43,915 nucleotides of DNA from Acanthaster planci. Lineage: Eukaryota; Echinodermata; Asteroidea; Valvatida; Acanthasteridae. Numbering within the stretch: the stretch's first letter is position 1; the number at the start of each line of letters is the position of its first letter. The notes under the pieces are model-generated. The model saw only the letters and a program-made list of their open reading frames with translations, did not search any database and was not told the origin of the DNA. A program made the position numbers and the translations under genes. The DNA lies in NCBI RefSeq assembly GCF_001949145.1, contig NW_019091459.1, positions 235,240-279,154 of the forward strand, given 5' to 3'. Below are positions 24,001 through 29,852 of this stretch, in pieces.

Positions 24001-24122
24001 CACTATTTTGAATCACTGTTACAGAAAACCCATCGTTATTTGATTGCAGACACTATGGCATGACGCTCCTTCAACACACAGTAGATTGGGTTCTTCAGAT
24101 GAATTCGACATCAAGCAGTTAA
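1..24122 (+). CDS. POLE: DNA polymerase epsilon catalytic subunit, C-terminal two thirds (31 exons, 5' partial)
   Basis: This is the catalytic subunit of the nuclear leading-strand replicase, which also acts in repair and S-phase checkpoint signalling. Thirty-one exons join in phase: 1-75, 507-651, 1429-1586, 2160-2355, 3149-3274, 3741-3932, 4692-4772, 5135-5257, 6171-6413, 7406-7612, 8150-8285, 8809-8905, 9482-9620, 11775-11881, 12431-12559, 12861-12942, 13386-13470, 14296-14456, 15113-15288, 15681-15795, 16764-16918, 17224-17313, 17517-17805, 19082-19207, 19868-19939, 20925-21124, 21443-21581, 21987-22201, 23138-23270, 23656-23765, 24050-24122. They give 1,457 residues, matching the rest of the roughly 2,290-residue animal protein from just before motif C onward. 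Visible in order are the palm motif C (LDTDG), the conserved thumb, a KRKR-type nuclear-localisation linker, the second degenerate B-family half, an acidic loop, and cysteine clusters CysA (CX2C...CX2C) and CysB (CX2C...CXC). No frameshift or internal stop was seen. The N-terminal exonuclease domain and motif A lie upstream of the window. Identity comes from remembered family sequence, not a search. Confidence 0.97.
507..651 (+). CDS. POLE: POLE exon b, polymerase motif C
   Basis: After acceptor aatcag the first base completes the split glycine, then [15 protein letters not shown] follows. The two aspartates at 523-525 and 529-531 are the motif C metal-binding site, in the LDTDG form typical of Pol epsilon. 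The exon ends ...MLNIMVK before gtaaga, phase 0. Confidence 0.96.
1429..1586 (+). CDS. POLE: POLE exon c
   Basis: Acceptor gtggccag. The exon encodes [11 protein letters not shown], then [20 protein letters not shown] and the basic [10 protein letters not shown] stretch. The donor is gttagt, a weak but valid GT site. The exon ends after two bases of the arginine codon. All of this is highly conserved palm/thumb sequence. Confidence 0.95.
2052..2067. repeat. (CT)8 microsatellite in a POLE intron
   Basis: Eight CT dinucleotides lie about 90 bases upstream of the acceptor of the exon at 2160. It is a simple repeat and may be polymorphic. Confidence 0.8.
2160..2355 (+). CDS. POLE: POLE exon d
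   Basis: Acceptor tttcaacag. The exon encodes [20 protein letters not shown], then [20 protein letters not shown], and ends VLYSR before gtaggt. It is nearly identical to the vertebrate segment and keeps the conserved [12 protein letters not shown] core. Confidence 0.96.
2426..2680 (+). repeat. Unclassified interspersed repeat, copy A
   Basis: This stretch shares long blocks in order with 15882-16156. Examples are ACCCTACACTGCTGG, a GGGGCCC-CTCAAACCTTT block and GGTGATTATTT, followed by a similar C-rich TCTAATCT end. The upstream parts share TTTTTAAA, TTTTAAAATCTG and AAGGGGT-CCTT. Both copies are in POLE introns in the same orientation. No ORF, A/B box or terminal inverted repeat was seen. 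Confidence 0.75.
3149..3274 (+). CDS. POLE: POLE exon e
   Basis: Acceptor atacccag. The exon encodes [20 protein letters not shown] and ends TAKRLAE before gtaatg. This is conserved thumb sequence with phase 0 at both ends. Confidence 0.95.
3741..3932 (+). CDS. POLE: POLE exon f
   Basis: Acceptor ccaattgtag. The exon encodes [20 protein letters not shown], then [16 protein letters not shown] and an FDIRD end before gtaagt. It is in phase 0 at both ends. Confidence 0.96.
4692..4772 (+). CDS. POLE: POLE exon g
   Basis: Acceptor tttcacag. The exon encodes [20 protein letters not shown], then IPAALQQ before gtgatg. This is a highly conserved helix-rich thumb segment of 27 codons. Confidence 0.96.
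5135..5257 (+). CDS. POLE: POLE exon h, end of catalytic half
   Basis: Acceptor gttccctag. The exon encodes [20 protein letters not shown], then [14 protein letters not shown]. It marks the end of the catalytic polymerase core and ends in lysine before gtacag, phase 0. Confidence 0.95.
5952..6008 (+). repeat. 19-bp tandem repeat, 3 copies
   Basis: Three adjacent units of the form AGGGATGTAAGACCTGAAC occur with a few substitutions and a diverged last unit, inside a POLE intron. Confidence 0.8.
6171..6413 (+). CDS. POLE: POLE exon i, variable linker with basic NLS-like cluster
   Basis: Acceptor ccatttgcag. The exon encodes an acidic Ser/Gln-rich stretch, PDLEDFG, then a basic [13 protein letters not shown] cluster that looks like a nuclear-localisation signal, and SWQEVLG near the end. 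This is the poorly conserved linker between the two polymerase halves. The anchors LEDFG and WQEVLG fix the reading frame. Confidence 0.9.
6539..6599 (+). repeat. 22-bp tandem repeat at the edge of the assembly gap
   Basis: Nearly three copies of a 22-bp unit beginning CACCCACTTAATGTACATTT run directly into the N tract. The array probably continues into the gap and caused it. Confidence 0.85.
6600..7077. other. Assembly gap (478 N)
   Basis: This is a run of N with no sequence. The POLE exons on both sides join in phase 0 and the protein alignment has no hole, so the gap should contain intron sequence only. Confidence 0.99.
7406..7612 (+). CDS. POLE: POLE exon j, start of second half
   Basis: Acceptor accgtgttag. 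The exon encodes [20 protein letters not shown], a basic RNKRRRL run, then [18 protein letters not shown] before gtgagt. It joins exon i in phase 0 across the intron with the N gap. The protein alignment shows nothing missing there, so the gap does not hide an exon. Confidence 0.94.
8150..8285 (+). CDS. POLE: POLE exon k
   Basis: Acceptor cattttccag. The exon encodes [20 protein letters not shown], then [16 protein letters not shown], and ends with one base of a split codon before gtaagt. Confidence 0.95.
8331..8624 (+). mobile_element. tRNA-derived SINE, copy 1
   Basis: The head reads GGAGTCAGGTTGCTGTAGTGG (an A-box-like region near 8341), with a B-box-like GGTTCAAATC at 8383-8392. A shared body with CCACATGTGGACTG and GGGGTTTTCCTCCCACCT follows, and the tail is (AAT)n at 8599-8620. 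A second copy lies on the minus strand at 38512-38816. The TTTTCCTCCCAC block resembles the central domain of widely distributed animal SINEs (possibly the MetaSINE type). That family name is from memory and unverified. It lies in a POLE intron. Confidence 0.85.
8809..8905 (+). CDS. POLE: POLE exon l
   Basis: Acceptor ctctcatag. The exon encodes [20 protein letters not shown], then [11 protein letters not shown], and ends with aa of a split asparagine codon before gtaggt. Confidence 0.94.
9482..9620 (+). CDS. POLE: POLE exon m
   Basis: Acceptor tttcctgtag. The exon encodes [20 protein letters not shown], then [17 protein letters not shown], before gtaggc. [14 protein letters not shown] is a strong Pol epsilon signature. 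Confidence 0.96.
10122..10933. mobile_element. Possible inverted-repeat DNA element in a POLE intron
   Basis: The left end reads AGGGTTCGCACAGCACCTGG. The complement of the right end reads AGGGTTCATACACCTC, a similar start. Near both ends are CCTTGAATG/CCTGGAATG-type words typical of a common invertebrate repeat. Inside is a short open frame around 10699-10914 with Lys/Cys-rich sequence but no domain I can name. It may be a decayed non-autonomous DNA transposon. The ends are approximate. Confidence 0.35.
11775..11881 (+). CDS. POLE: POLE exon n
   Basis: Acceptor gtcaacaag, following the largest intron (2.15 kb). The exon encodes [20 protein letters not shown], then [16 protein letters not shown], before gtaagt, phase 2. 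LAQFSYL-PGS-R-IYLYH is conserved in animals. Confidence 0.94.
12431..12559 (+). CDS. POLE: POLE exon o
   Basis: Acceptor tttttccag. The exon encodes [20 protein letters not shown], then [16 protein letters not shown], and ends aa before gtatgt. The donor is placed inside a longer open frame because only this site joins exon p in phase. Confidence 0.92.
12861..12942 (+). CDS. POLE: POLE exon p
   Basis: Acceptor catccttag. The exon encodes [20 protein letters not shown], then VEKDMTK, before gtatga. The LPP...FEV pattern matches the family. One base completes the preceding lysine. Confidence 0.9.
13386..13470 (+). CDS. POLE: POLE exon q
   Basis: Acceptor ccactgcag. The exon encodes [20 protein letters not shown], then FIAVQSPV, and ends with one base before gtgagt. 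It matches the AI-RFL--YK-ER-GPT-IAVQS family pattern. Confidence 0.94.
14296..14456 (+). CDS. POLE: POLE exon r
   Basis: Acceptor tcttgtcag. The exon encodes [20 protein letters not shown], then [20 protein letters not shown], before gtatgt. VLDWQR-G-RR---HYLN is diagnostic for the second half of Pol epsilon. Confidence 0.96.
15113..15288 (+). CDS. POLE: POLE exon s
   Basis: Acceptor tttcctcag. The exon encodes [20 protein letters not shown], then [13 protein letters not shown] and [14 protein letters not shown], before gttggt, phase 2. The donor is an uncommon GTTGGT. Confidence 0.96.
15681..15795 (+). CDS. POLE: POLE exon t
   Basis: Acceptor ttcatgcag. The exon encodes [20 protein letters not shown], then [18 protein letters not shown], before gtcagt. 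SGCY-T-CVELD--SLAVNT is conserved. Confidence 0.95.
15882..16156 (+). repeat. Unclassified interspersed repeat, copy B
   Basis: This is a diverged same-orientation copy of the repeat at 2426-2680. It shares AACCCTACACTGCTGG, the CCTCAAACCTTT block, GGTGATTATTTC and the flanking TTTTAAAATCTG. It begins in a poly-pyrimidine TTTTTCCTGATTTC region with internal GATTTC duplications. Confidence 0.75.
16430..16660. other. AT-rich intronic tract
   Basis: This is a very AT-rich stretch with many TAAT/ATTA words and short (AAT) runs (such as 16455-16468) in the POLE intron between the exons at 15681 and 16764. No gene is visible. Confidence 0.6.
16764..16918 (+). CDS. POLE: POLE exon u
   Basis: Acceptor ccaatgttag. 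The exon encodes [20 protein letters not shown], then [11 protein letters not shown] and [14 protein letters not shown], before gtgtgt, phase 2. Confidence 0.95.
17224..17313 (+). CDS. POLE: POLE exon v
   Basis: Acceptor ttctccag. The exon encodes [20 protein letters not shown], then ADHQIVHFY, before gtaatc. It has one leading and two trailing bases of split arginine codons. Confidence 0.94.
17517..17805 (+). CDS. POLE: POLE exon w (largest exon)
   Basis: Acceptor cactgcag. This GC-rich exon of 289 bp encodes [20 protein letters not shown], then [26 protein letters not shown] and [10 protein letters not shown], before gtaagt. The open frame extends into both flanking introns, but the protein match ends at these sites. 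Confidence 0.97.
19082..19207 (+). CDS. POLE: POLE exon x, acidic loop
   Basis: Acceptor tactctctag. The exon encodes [14 protein letters not shown], then an acidic stretch with EEEES and QDEEAQE, before gtacgc. The position and acidity match the variable acidic insert of animal Pol epsilon, which looks shorter here than in mammals. Confidence 0.88.
19868..19939 (+). CDS. POLE: POLE exon y
   Basis: Acceptor tttattcag. Twenty-four codons read [20 protein letters not shown] and then NNFN, before gtaagt. The NWN---YLP-AA-CQN-F pattern is conserved and fixes this small exon. Confidence 0.92.
20925..21124 (+). CDS. POLE: POLE exon z
   Basis: Acceptor catgctgcag. The exon encodes [20 protein letters not shown], then [10 protein letters not shown] and [16 protein letters not shown], before gtaagt, phase 2. 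The frame is open further upstream, but the alignment places the acceptor at the ATG codon. Confidence 0.92.
21443..21581 (+). CDS. POLE: POLE exon aa
   Basis: Acceptor ttcttacag. The exon encodes [20 protein letters not shown], then [20 protein letters not shown], before gtataa. [10 protein letters not shown] and [13 protein letters not shown] are strong matches. Confidence 0.96.
21618..21790. repeat. Probable interspersed repeat fragment
   Basis: The start GGGTTCCCACGGTCATGGAA, followed by GCCTGGAAAAA, and the later CCAGGAAACATCCTTG look like the widespread GGTTC-CACGG/CCTGGAAA repeat type. The assignment is by general pattern only, and the borders are uncertain. Confidence 0.3.
21987..22201 (+). 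CDS. POLE: POLE exon bb, CysA first half
   Basis: Acceptor ctgcctag. The exon encodes [20 protein letters not shown], then [20 protein letters not shown] and DLDLC. The CX2C at 22128-22139 starts the first C-terminal zinc cluster. It ends with gt of a split valine before gtaag. Confidence 0.96.
22592..22637. repeat. Near-perfect 46-bp palindrome
   Basis: Two 22-bp arms (22592-22613 and 22616-22637) are exact reverse complements separated by two bases. The core reads CCTTCAGGGTGTGCACCCTG. It lies in the POLE intron between the exons ending at 22201 and starting at 23138. Confidence 0.95.
22664..22749 (+). repeat. Diverged direct repeat, unit 1
   Basis: It begins TGATTCATTTAG and ends TTTTTGCCTCAAAATGCAAT. 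It pairs with 22870-22954 with scattered substitutions. It starts 26 bases after the palindrome and may belong to the same inserted element. Confidence 0.75.
22870..22954 (+). repeat. Diverged direct repeat, unit 2
   Basis: This is the second copy of 22664-22749, with GATTCATTTAGTAAATTTG, TATTTGAAGGCAT and TTTTTGCCTCAAAATCCAAT in order. Confidence 0.75.
23138..23270 (+). CDS. POLE: POLE exon cc, CysA second half and CysB start
   Basis: Acceptor gcctttag. [15 protein letters not shown] supplies the second CysA pair (CX2C at 23151-23162). [15 protein letters not shown] supplies the first CysB pair (CX2C at 23253-23264). The donor is gtagga. Confidence 0.96.
23656..23765 (+). CDS. POLE: POLE exon dd, CysB end
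   Basis: Acceptor atttctag. The exon encodes [16 protein letters not shown], with the CXC at 23683-23691 completing CysB, then KMKTFSNIA before gtgagc. The cysteine module is where the Pol epsilon B-subunit docks. Confidence 0.95.
24050..24122 (+). CDS. POLE: POLE terminal exon
   Basis: Acceptor ttgattgcag. The exon encodes [20 protein letters not shown] and SSS, then TAA at 24120-24122. The HYGM--L---V-W-L end matches the C-terminus of animal Pol epsilon. Confidence 0.95.
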
Positions 24123-25035
24123 CACCAAGTCCTTGCTACCTTATCAAGACAGTCATGCCTCAACGATGAAGACATGCCTCAAGGATGAAGACATCTCTGC
24201 TTAGATTATCATCTCACCTCCAGTCAACTGAAACAGTTACAGTTGAGCAGTCGGGTCATCTGTTTAGCCACATAAGTAATCTTTGGCCAGTCAAGTAGAC
24301 CGAAACATGGTCCTTAGTTACATCGTTCCAGTCTGAGATTTTGTCAGAACCCTCAGTAAAAGGAAACTCTCAGTAAAAGGAAACATCTGTAATGGAGTTA
24401 TCTTCGCATATTGGTGGTACATTTCATTTTCCCTGAAGATCTCATTCTCTGAAAGAAAATATAACATGCAAGAATCACGATGCTTTACGATTTTCTGCCA
24501 TGTCAAGATATTTTGAGGCAAGGGTTATTAGCCGGATTAATTCTTTGATAACCAAAATGACACAGTGGTGTTCACAATGCACTTGTCTGGCACCACTGTT
24601 ATCACGTTGAAGCCTTTCTTATCTATCTTTCTTTACACAGATGCTTCGACAAAAATGTGAGAATGTTTAATAATTATATAAAAGGGGGAGGAATAGAGAC
24701 CCACAGAGTGAGAAAGTTAAATGTGTGGATGTGGTATTTTAAAGATGGGAAAAAATTCAAGCCATGCAACAACTTCAGAGAAATTTGTTGAAGTTCACAT
24801 CTTGCTGTGCCCCTTGCTGGTTAGAGGTGTGTTTAGGTAAGGGTTGGCCTGGAATGACCTCTGACCCATAGGTCAAAGGGTAATTCCAACATGTCACTGC
24901 AGCTTTTCAGAAGTATACTTTACAGACTGTCGCCATACATTCACATTATGCAAACACAGTTTTATAAACCTCACGGAAAATGTAAAAATCCCTGTAAAAT
25001 TAAAATTATTAAAACTAGGTAAATTGTATTGGGTT
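24123..25035 (+). other. Probable POLE 3' UTR
   Basis: This follows the POLE stop codon. Two small tandem duplications are visible (CATGCCTCAA-GATGAAGA, 24154-24191, and CTCAGTAAAAGGAAA around 24352-24385). The first good poly(A) signals are ATTAAA at 24999-25004 and 25008-25013, followed by a T/G-rich stretch (TTGTATTGGG, TTGTTTTGTG). The 3' end is inferred. Confidence 0.45.
24999..25013 (+). terminator. POLE: Candidate POLE polyadenylation signals
   Basis: Two overlapping-range ATTAAA hexamers occur, with downstream GT-rich sequence within about 40 bases. AATAAA hexamers near 25572-25582 are an alternative. Confidence 0.35.
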
Positions 25036-27847
25036 CAAAATTGTTTTGTGAAGTTCATTTATGTCAATAAGATTACTTTGAAGTAGAGGTTAGTACAAAG
25101 TATTATTAAGTTTATTTACAAATAATCCTGTTTAACAGTAAATATTCCCAAAGAAGTACATATTTTAGCATTGTCTTGTTTCTGGAAGACTAGTCTGAGA
25201 AGGGAAGGAACATTCAGTACACTCCAAACCGATCCCGCCTACTCACACTCTAGTGCATAATATACATTGAATACCTTCTAACTCAACACGGGTATTCTAA
25301 AAAGGCATGACTGCAGGTTCAAAAGACAAAAATTATCTGGGGCAAAAGTTGCATCTATTGCCAAAAAATGGCTCTATCCAGCAAGAAATGAGAGACGGGG
25401 GTACCCCCAACATCTCCAGTCGCTATACACACCTCTAGACCACTGTTACCGAACACATCCCCCTAGATGTATGAAAAGAATTCTCTCCGTCTCATATCTT
25501 GCTTCATATGACAAAAACGCCCCCTCCAAAATTTCATTTTTATTTATTATTTAAGTTTACAATGGGTAAAATAAAATAAATAAAAATATTACATACATAG
25601 TTTAAATATAACATCAAACCTATAAAAAGACTAAACCCTAACCCCAAAGTAGTTGCGTGACCCTGCGGGATTACTGAAAAGTGTACTAAATCACCGTCAA
25701 GTAGTTCTCCCATTAAATTAATGCATGTATCAATTTTTACCTCTAAGCTGCGTTAAACTCTAAAAAGAAATAGTTGTGTTTGATGGATAGGATTCCTGGA
25801 TAGGAATGTATTCTCTAACGTGCAGTGGTCCGCTGTATTTACAAGTATATCGAATGAGCCCATAATCGATTTAACGCATACTTGTTTGCGTGCTGCACCA
25901 TCGATACCTACGATGGCTTTGTCATTTAAATTAGGAATAGGTTGCCAGAAGAGATTTCTATCAACCACGCAAACACGCCACTGTCAACAGCAATAGAGAC
26001 CCTTGGTAAACACTCCACAGTAATAAGAGAGTCGTGGCGGTACGTATTGCGCGCCGGGCTCGTCAAAATGTTTAACACACAAAAGATTTCTTGCACAGAG
26101 CGTTTTAGAAAAAAATATGGACATTGGCAGTGCCAAACATGCAACGACCTGTTGTAAAAGAGCTTTGCATAGGATACCGATCGATATCGTCCATTGTAAT
26201 TTGTATGAAAATAGCTTAATCGTAGTCATGCTGTAAAAGCCCTGACAAATACTCGTAAAGCCAAATCCTAGACCAATCCAAGAAGGTCAGAGCACATGTA
26301 AATGTAAAAACTACTCGGCTCTTTTACGTTTCACATACAAGATTAAACTACCAGCAACAAATTATTTTGTTGTAGGAAGCCCGCCATATCTGATGCCACC
26401 AGCAGCCCCATTCATAACTACGTCCCCCATGCAGTGCCGTTGCTAACCTGTTGCTCACAACGCACTCAAGTGTTGAGTGAATTCACGGTACACGTATATA
26501 AAATCACATGGATCTGGGTGATACTGTGTGAAAGAAAAATATAACGAGTACTGTCATAAATCATTATAGTCCAGTCATCTAGTTTACAGTTGGCAAACAC
26601 AATTTCAACGTGCCGCCCAGTAACACCTGTCGAAGTGCAAGCGTCCCATTCGAGATCACACGACTAGGAAGAGAAACCTGCGTTAGAGACTGGTAATTAC
26701 ATGTATATCCTTTCCTCGACTGTTAAACTTTGAACACCGTGATTGTGGCGATAGATCATACCTGTTGGAGGAAATTAAATCACTTCTTTCCAAAGAGTGA
26801 AGGATATTAATGAACAGGTGTTTCTGAGGAGGTAATGCAAAATCTTGCTTGGATTAGCACGTAGCAACCAGAAAGCATTCCAGCAGGAATGTGGCCTGAG
26901 CAACGTCAGTTGAACTTTGAATGCAATTAAACCATATAACGGGTATGCAACACTTTAGACGGACGTGTATAATTGTGAACAGCCGCAGTCTGAAATGTGG
27001 TAAGTAGAATGTCATTTCATCGTGTTCACTTTTAAATTCACGTTTTGCAGAAAAACTGAGTCAGTTATCATCAGCCATGTAAGCCACACCGCAATCAGCA
27101 AGTCAACCAGCCCCACACCAAGACAAAAACTTGTGATTTTCGGAACGACATGTCACCCAAAGTTAGTTGTTCTTAATTTCTTCACTAAGAGTACAAACAG
27201 GTCTGGTGATTCACAGAACGCATGCTGATGTTGAAACATTGAACCGAACCATAGAGCAAGGAACAGAACTAAGAGAGAACTAATTTAGAATCAAGCCTAA
27301 TATTTTTTCGAGGCACTGTATCCTTAAAGTTTATTTCTACATATCGTGGTGTCTGAGTCGGCTTACACCAGTCTCCAATTTAAATTGAGAGCTAGGTGGT
27401 GGCGTGCGACTGTAACCACCTTAAACATAATGGTATTGCACCGAATTTAATCTATACGAAGTATTTTCATAGTTGATCATTAGACGAATTTTATTCTGCG
27501 TGGGAAAATGAAAAGTGCCATGCACTCGCTAAGACACGATCAATTGATCTTCGCCTTATTTAATTTCCTGACGTTGTCCTTCAAAATGATTGTGGATAAT
27601 TCCAAGAACATACTAAAGATAAAACCGTTCAGACTTTGGTAAGGATTAAGCTTCCGACTGATTGTTGTCCGTATTCTGTCTATTGACAATCTATTACCTA
27701 ACACCATTGTCCAGATTAGGCTTCAGTCTCTTTTCAATGTGAGTGACGTGTTTAGGGAGCTTATGTTAAAATGCTGCATTCCGGTGAAATTCATTTTTAA
27801 CTGGTAAAGAATCCTGACATTTGTATAATTCTTCCTACAAAGGTTTT

Positions 27848-27856
27848 TCACGTGAC
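27848..27856. promoter_or_regulatory. E-box TCACGTGAC, distal
   Basis: TCACGTGAC runs directly into GTAA, so it overlaps a CRE-like TGACGTAA. It lies 464 bases upstream of the ATG at 28320. USF/MITF/TFE-type bHLH factors bind this core in animals. Function here is inferred. Confidence 0.35.
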
Positions 27857-28017
27857 GTAATGTGATAGGCAAAGACATTCCAGGAAGCGCACCATGTCCG
27901 TGGAGGCGCATGCATTTTTAAATCTGTGTATTCAGTTTTATTGGCAGTTTCATGAATGTTGAGACTTCGAAGGCGCGTTTTCCGCGCTGATCCGTGTATA
28001 TTGAATGCTTTCAACAA

Positions 28018-28026
28018 TCACGTGAC
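28018..28026. promoter_or_regulatory. E-box TCACGTGAC, proximal
   Basis: This is the same nine bases as at 27848-27856, 170 bases further downstream and about 294 bases before the ATG. The identical palindromic core twice in one upstream region favours a real regulatory pair. Confidence 0.35.
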
Positions 28027-28081
28027 TGAAAGTAGTCTATTCGTCGTCAAATAAAGATGAAAATGCTATATGTAATTTTTT

Positions 28082-28091
28082 GCTATATAGA
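28082..28091 (+). promoter_or_regulatory. TATA-like element
   Basis: CTATATAGAG lies about 235 bases before the ATG of the 510-codon ORF. It is a weak match and the only TATA-like site near the right distance. Confidence 0.2.
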
Positions 28092-28319
28092 GAGTTTTCC
28101 ACTGAGATTTTAATACAAATAATACAAAGAAAATTTTTACGTGCTCAGATAATCCTCATCAAAATATAAACCGTTGAGCATCAGATGAATGCAGTTTTTG
28201 TGTATCCATTTATATCCATTCAGAAACACCATGACGCACTGATCGCATTTGCGAATTGATCATGAGTTGGAAAGCTCTGTCGCCGGCGGAGTGACCCTGG
28301 TAGTGGTTGAACCACGGCC

Positions 28320-29852
28320 ATGTACTCTCAGACTGGACACACCATGCTGGATGTGGAGACAATCCTGGGCCTGCCGCGCCCAACTAAGAAGCCTTCGAGC
28401 CTCCGGAAGCCGCGCCAACAAGCCCAGCCCAAGTACATCAACAAGGAACGTGCGCTTGCCATAGCCAAGAAGTTCAAGATCAACCAGATTGGGAAGGTCT
28501 CTGTCCGTGCAGGGAGTAGCAATGCCCTGGATGACCCACCGAGAGTCAGCCTGCAGTCGGAGAAGGTCTTGACCAGACGGATCCTCCTGGACCGCGAGAA
28601 GGGCTTGGAGACGGCCATGAATACCAAGGACAGTGCCGTCGGCAAGTGCATCCTCGGTAAGAATGATTACGAGACCAGGAGACTTGGAGTGGAGTTTGAG
28701 AAGCTCAACGAGGACAATGACAGGAAGAGCTACCAGCTGTTGAAACGAAAGAGCGTGTTTGTGCATCAGCGGGGTCTTATACTGACGCAGGGAGGAATTG
28801 TTTTCGATCCCACTTCTGCCACCGCAAACAAACGGGATGTGCAGATGGGCCCTGATGCTACAAAACCACTGCCAGGAATTCGGCCCTCGCAGACAGGTGA
28901 AGATGCCCCTGGTGACGGCACATCGAGACCCAAAAGGGATAAGTCACCCTCATACATGCGGCCGCTTAGTTGTGATCGAACCAGGTCCACAGATTCGCAG
29001 GTAGCAGAGGCAGAGCGTTTCCTAGCAACACCTACCATGATGCGTTACGTCAAGGGTAACCCTGACGAAGATAGCACTGTGCTTGCACTGAAGTCGATCA
29101 CCGATGGTAACTCTCCTGACTACGACACTCACCCAACAGATGATAGCGCACGGGGGCCTTCAAAGAGGGCTTTTCTTAGAGAGGCAATAAACCCGACGAG
29201 AAAATCCCCACTACCTGAAATTGCAGAGAGCGTTTCTTCCCAAGGATCAAAGGATGACGTTTTTGCTACCGCGGGTGCTCAAACAAAGACCACGCATTCT
29301 CACAACTTTCCAGTCACCACAGCATTGTACAGGAGCAAGTCGGTGGATCAAGGTGCCGCCAAATTTGTCAGCGAATCCAGGAGGAGGCATACGACTGCCT
29401 ACTCCGGTTTCAGGCGTAGGTCACAGTCGAGTCCCTCAAAACCTGATTTGATAAATGACTCCAACGATACTGGGGAGGAAGACGCGAGAGCTGTGAAATC
29501 TCCAGCCGTGAAACCTCTCCGACGTTCGCATGGAAAATTGTCCACGGCCAGTCCTCAGTTCAAGCACAAGAAAAGGCATCGAAAGAGTCGTGTCTCTTTC
29601 ACAAAGCGCCCAGCCTCGACTCAGCTCACCACAACCGAACCGTCAAAGGACCCGAGGTTTACCGACCTCACCTCCTTACTGGTACCGGACTCGGCAAAGG
29701 CTTTCGATCTTTATCGAGCCATGGGCAGGCTGAGCGTTCTGGAACGATGGGACCAGCCAGACACAAAGAGTTCGGGTCTGAGAACACACACCAGAAGAAA
29801 TGGACATCTTGGGAAGAGGGGAAATCAAAGAGTATTTAATGCTTTGTATTAG
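28320..29852 (+). CDS. Unrecognised basic protein, 510 aa, uninterrupted ORF
   Basis: I do not recognise this protein. The ATG has G at -3 (GCCATGT) and an in-frame TGA at 28308-28310, so the start is well supported unless an upstream exon exists. Base composition is more GC-rich than the surroundings, as for the POLE exons. Residues 1-165 look compact. They include KYINKERALAIAKKFKINQI (about 38-57), LTRRILLDREKGLETAMNTK (about 84-103), VEFEKLNEDNDRKSYQLLKR (about 124-143) and SVFVHQRGLILTQGG (about 145-159). Residues 166-430 are rich in Ser, Pro, Lys, Arg and Asp and probably disordered, with RSKSVD and RRRSQSSP phosphosite-like patterns and a basic KHKKRHRKSR cluster near 414. A short helix-prone segment (FTDLTSLLVPDSAKAFDLYR) precedes the C-terminus. 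There is no signal peptide, membrane segment or zinc motif. It may be single-exon or a terminal exon. Confidence 0.8.
   Translation: MYSQTGHTMLDVETILGLPRPTKKPSSLRKPRQQAQPKYINKERALAIAKKFKINQIGKVSVRAGSSNALDDPPRVSLQSEKVLTRRILLDREKGLETAMNTKDSAVGKCILGKNDYETRRLGVEFEKLNEDNDRKSYQLLKRKSVFVHQRGLILTQGGIVFDPTSATANKRDVQMGPDATKPLPGIRPSQTGEDAPGDGTSRPKRDKSPSYMRPLSCDRTRSTDSQVAEAERFLATPTMMRYVKGNPDEDSTVLALKSITDGNSPDYDTHPTDDSARGPSKRAFLREAINPTRKSPLPEIAESVSSQGSKDDVFATAGAQTKTTHSHNFPVTTALYRSKSVDQGAAKFVSESRRRHTTAYSGFRRRSQSSPSKPDLINDSNDTGEEDARAVKSPAVKPLRRSHGKLSTASPQFKHKKRHRKSRVSFTKRPASTQLTTTEPSKDPRFTDLTSLLVPDSAKAFDLYRAMGRLSVLERWDQPDTKSSGLRTHTRRNGHLGKRGNQRVFNALY

Larger units (their letters stand above)
76..24049 (+). 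other. POLE introns without recognisable content
   Basis: I saw no gene, RNA gene or clear repeat in the introns at 76-506, 652-1428, 3275-3740, 3933-4691, 4773-5134, 7613-8149, 8906-9481, 11882-12430, 12560-12860, 12943-13385, 13471-14295, 14457-15112, 15289-15680, 16919-17223, 17806-19081, 19208-19867, 19940-20924, 21125-21442, 23271-23655 and 23766-24049. They are AT-rich with scattered homopolymer runs. The other introns carry the repeats listed separately. Confidence 0.6.
25036..28317. other. Intergenic region between POLE and the 510-aa ORF
   Basis: The sequence is AT-rich. Short ORFs here have no recognisable domain. One phrase, RLPEEI near 25942, recalls retrotransposon RT C-termini but is too short to use. 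The final 500 bases probably contain the promoter of the next gene. Confidence 0.5.

Noticed and set aside
25942-26157. ORF beginning with RLPEEI, similar to retrotransposon RT C-termini
   Set aside because: The similarity is six residues only, with nothing upstream resembling a reverse transcriptase.
28260-28766. 168-aa minus-strand ORF
   Set aside because: It is the shadow of the 510-codon plus-strand ORF, whose start context and length are better.
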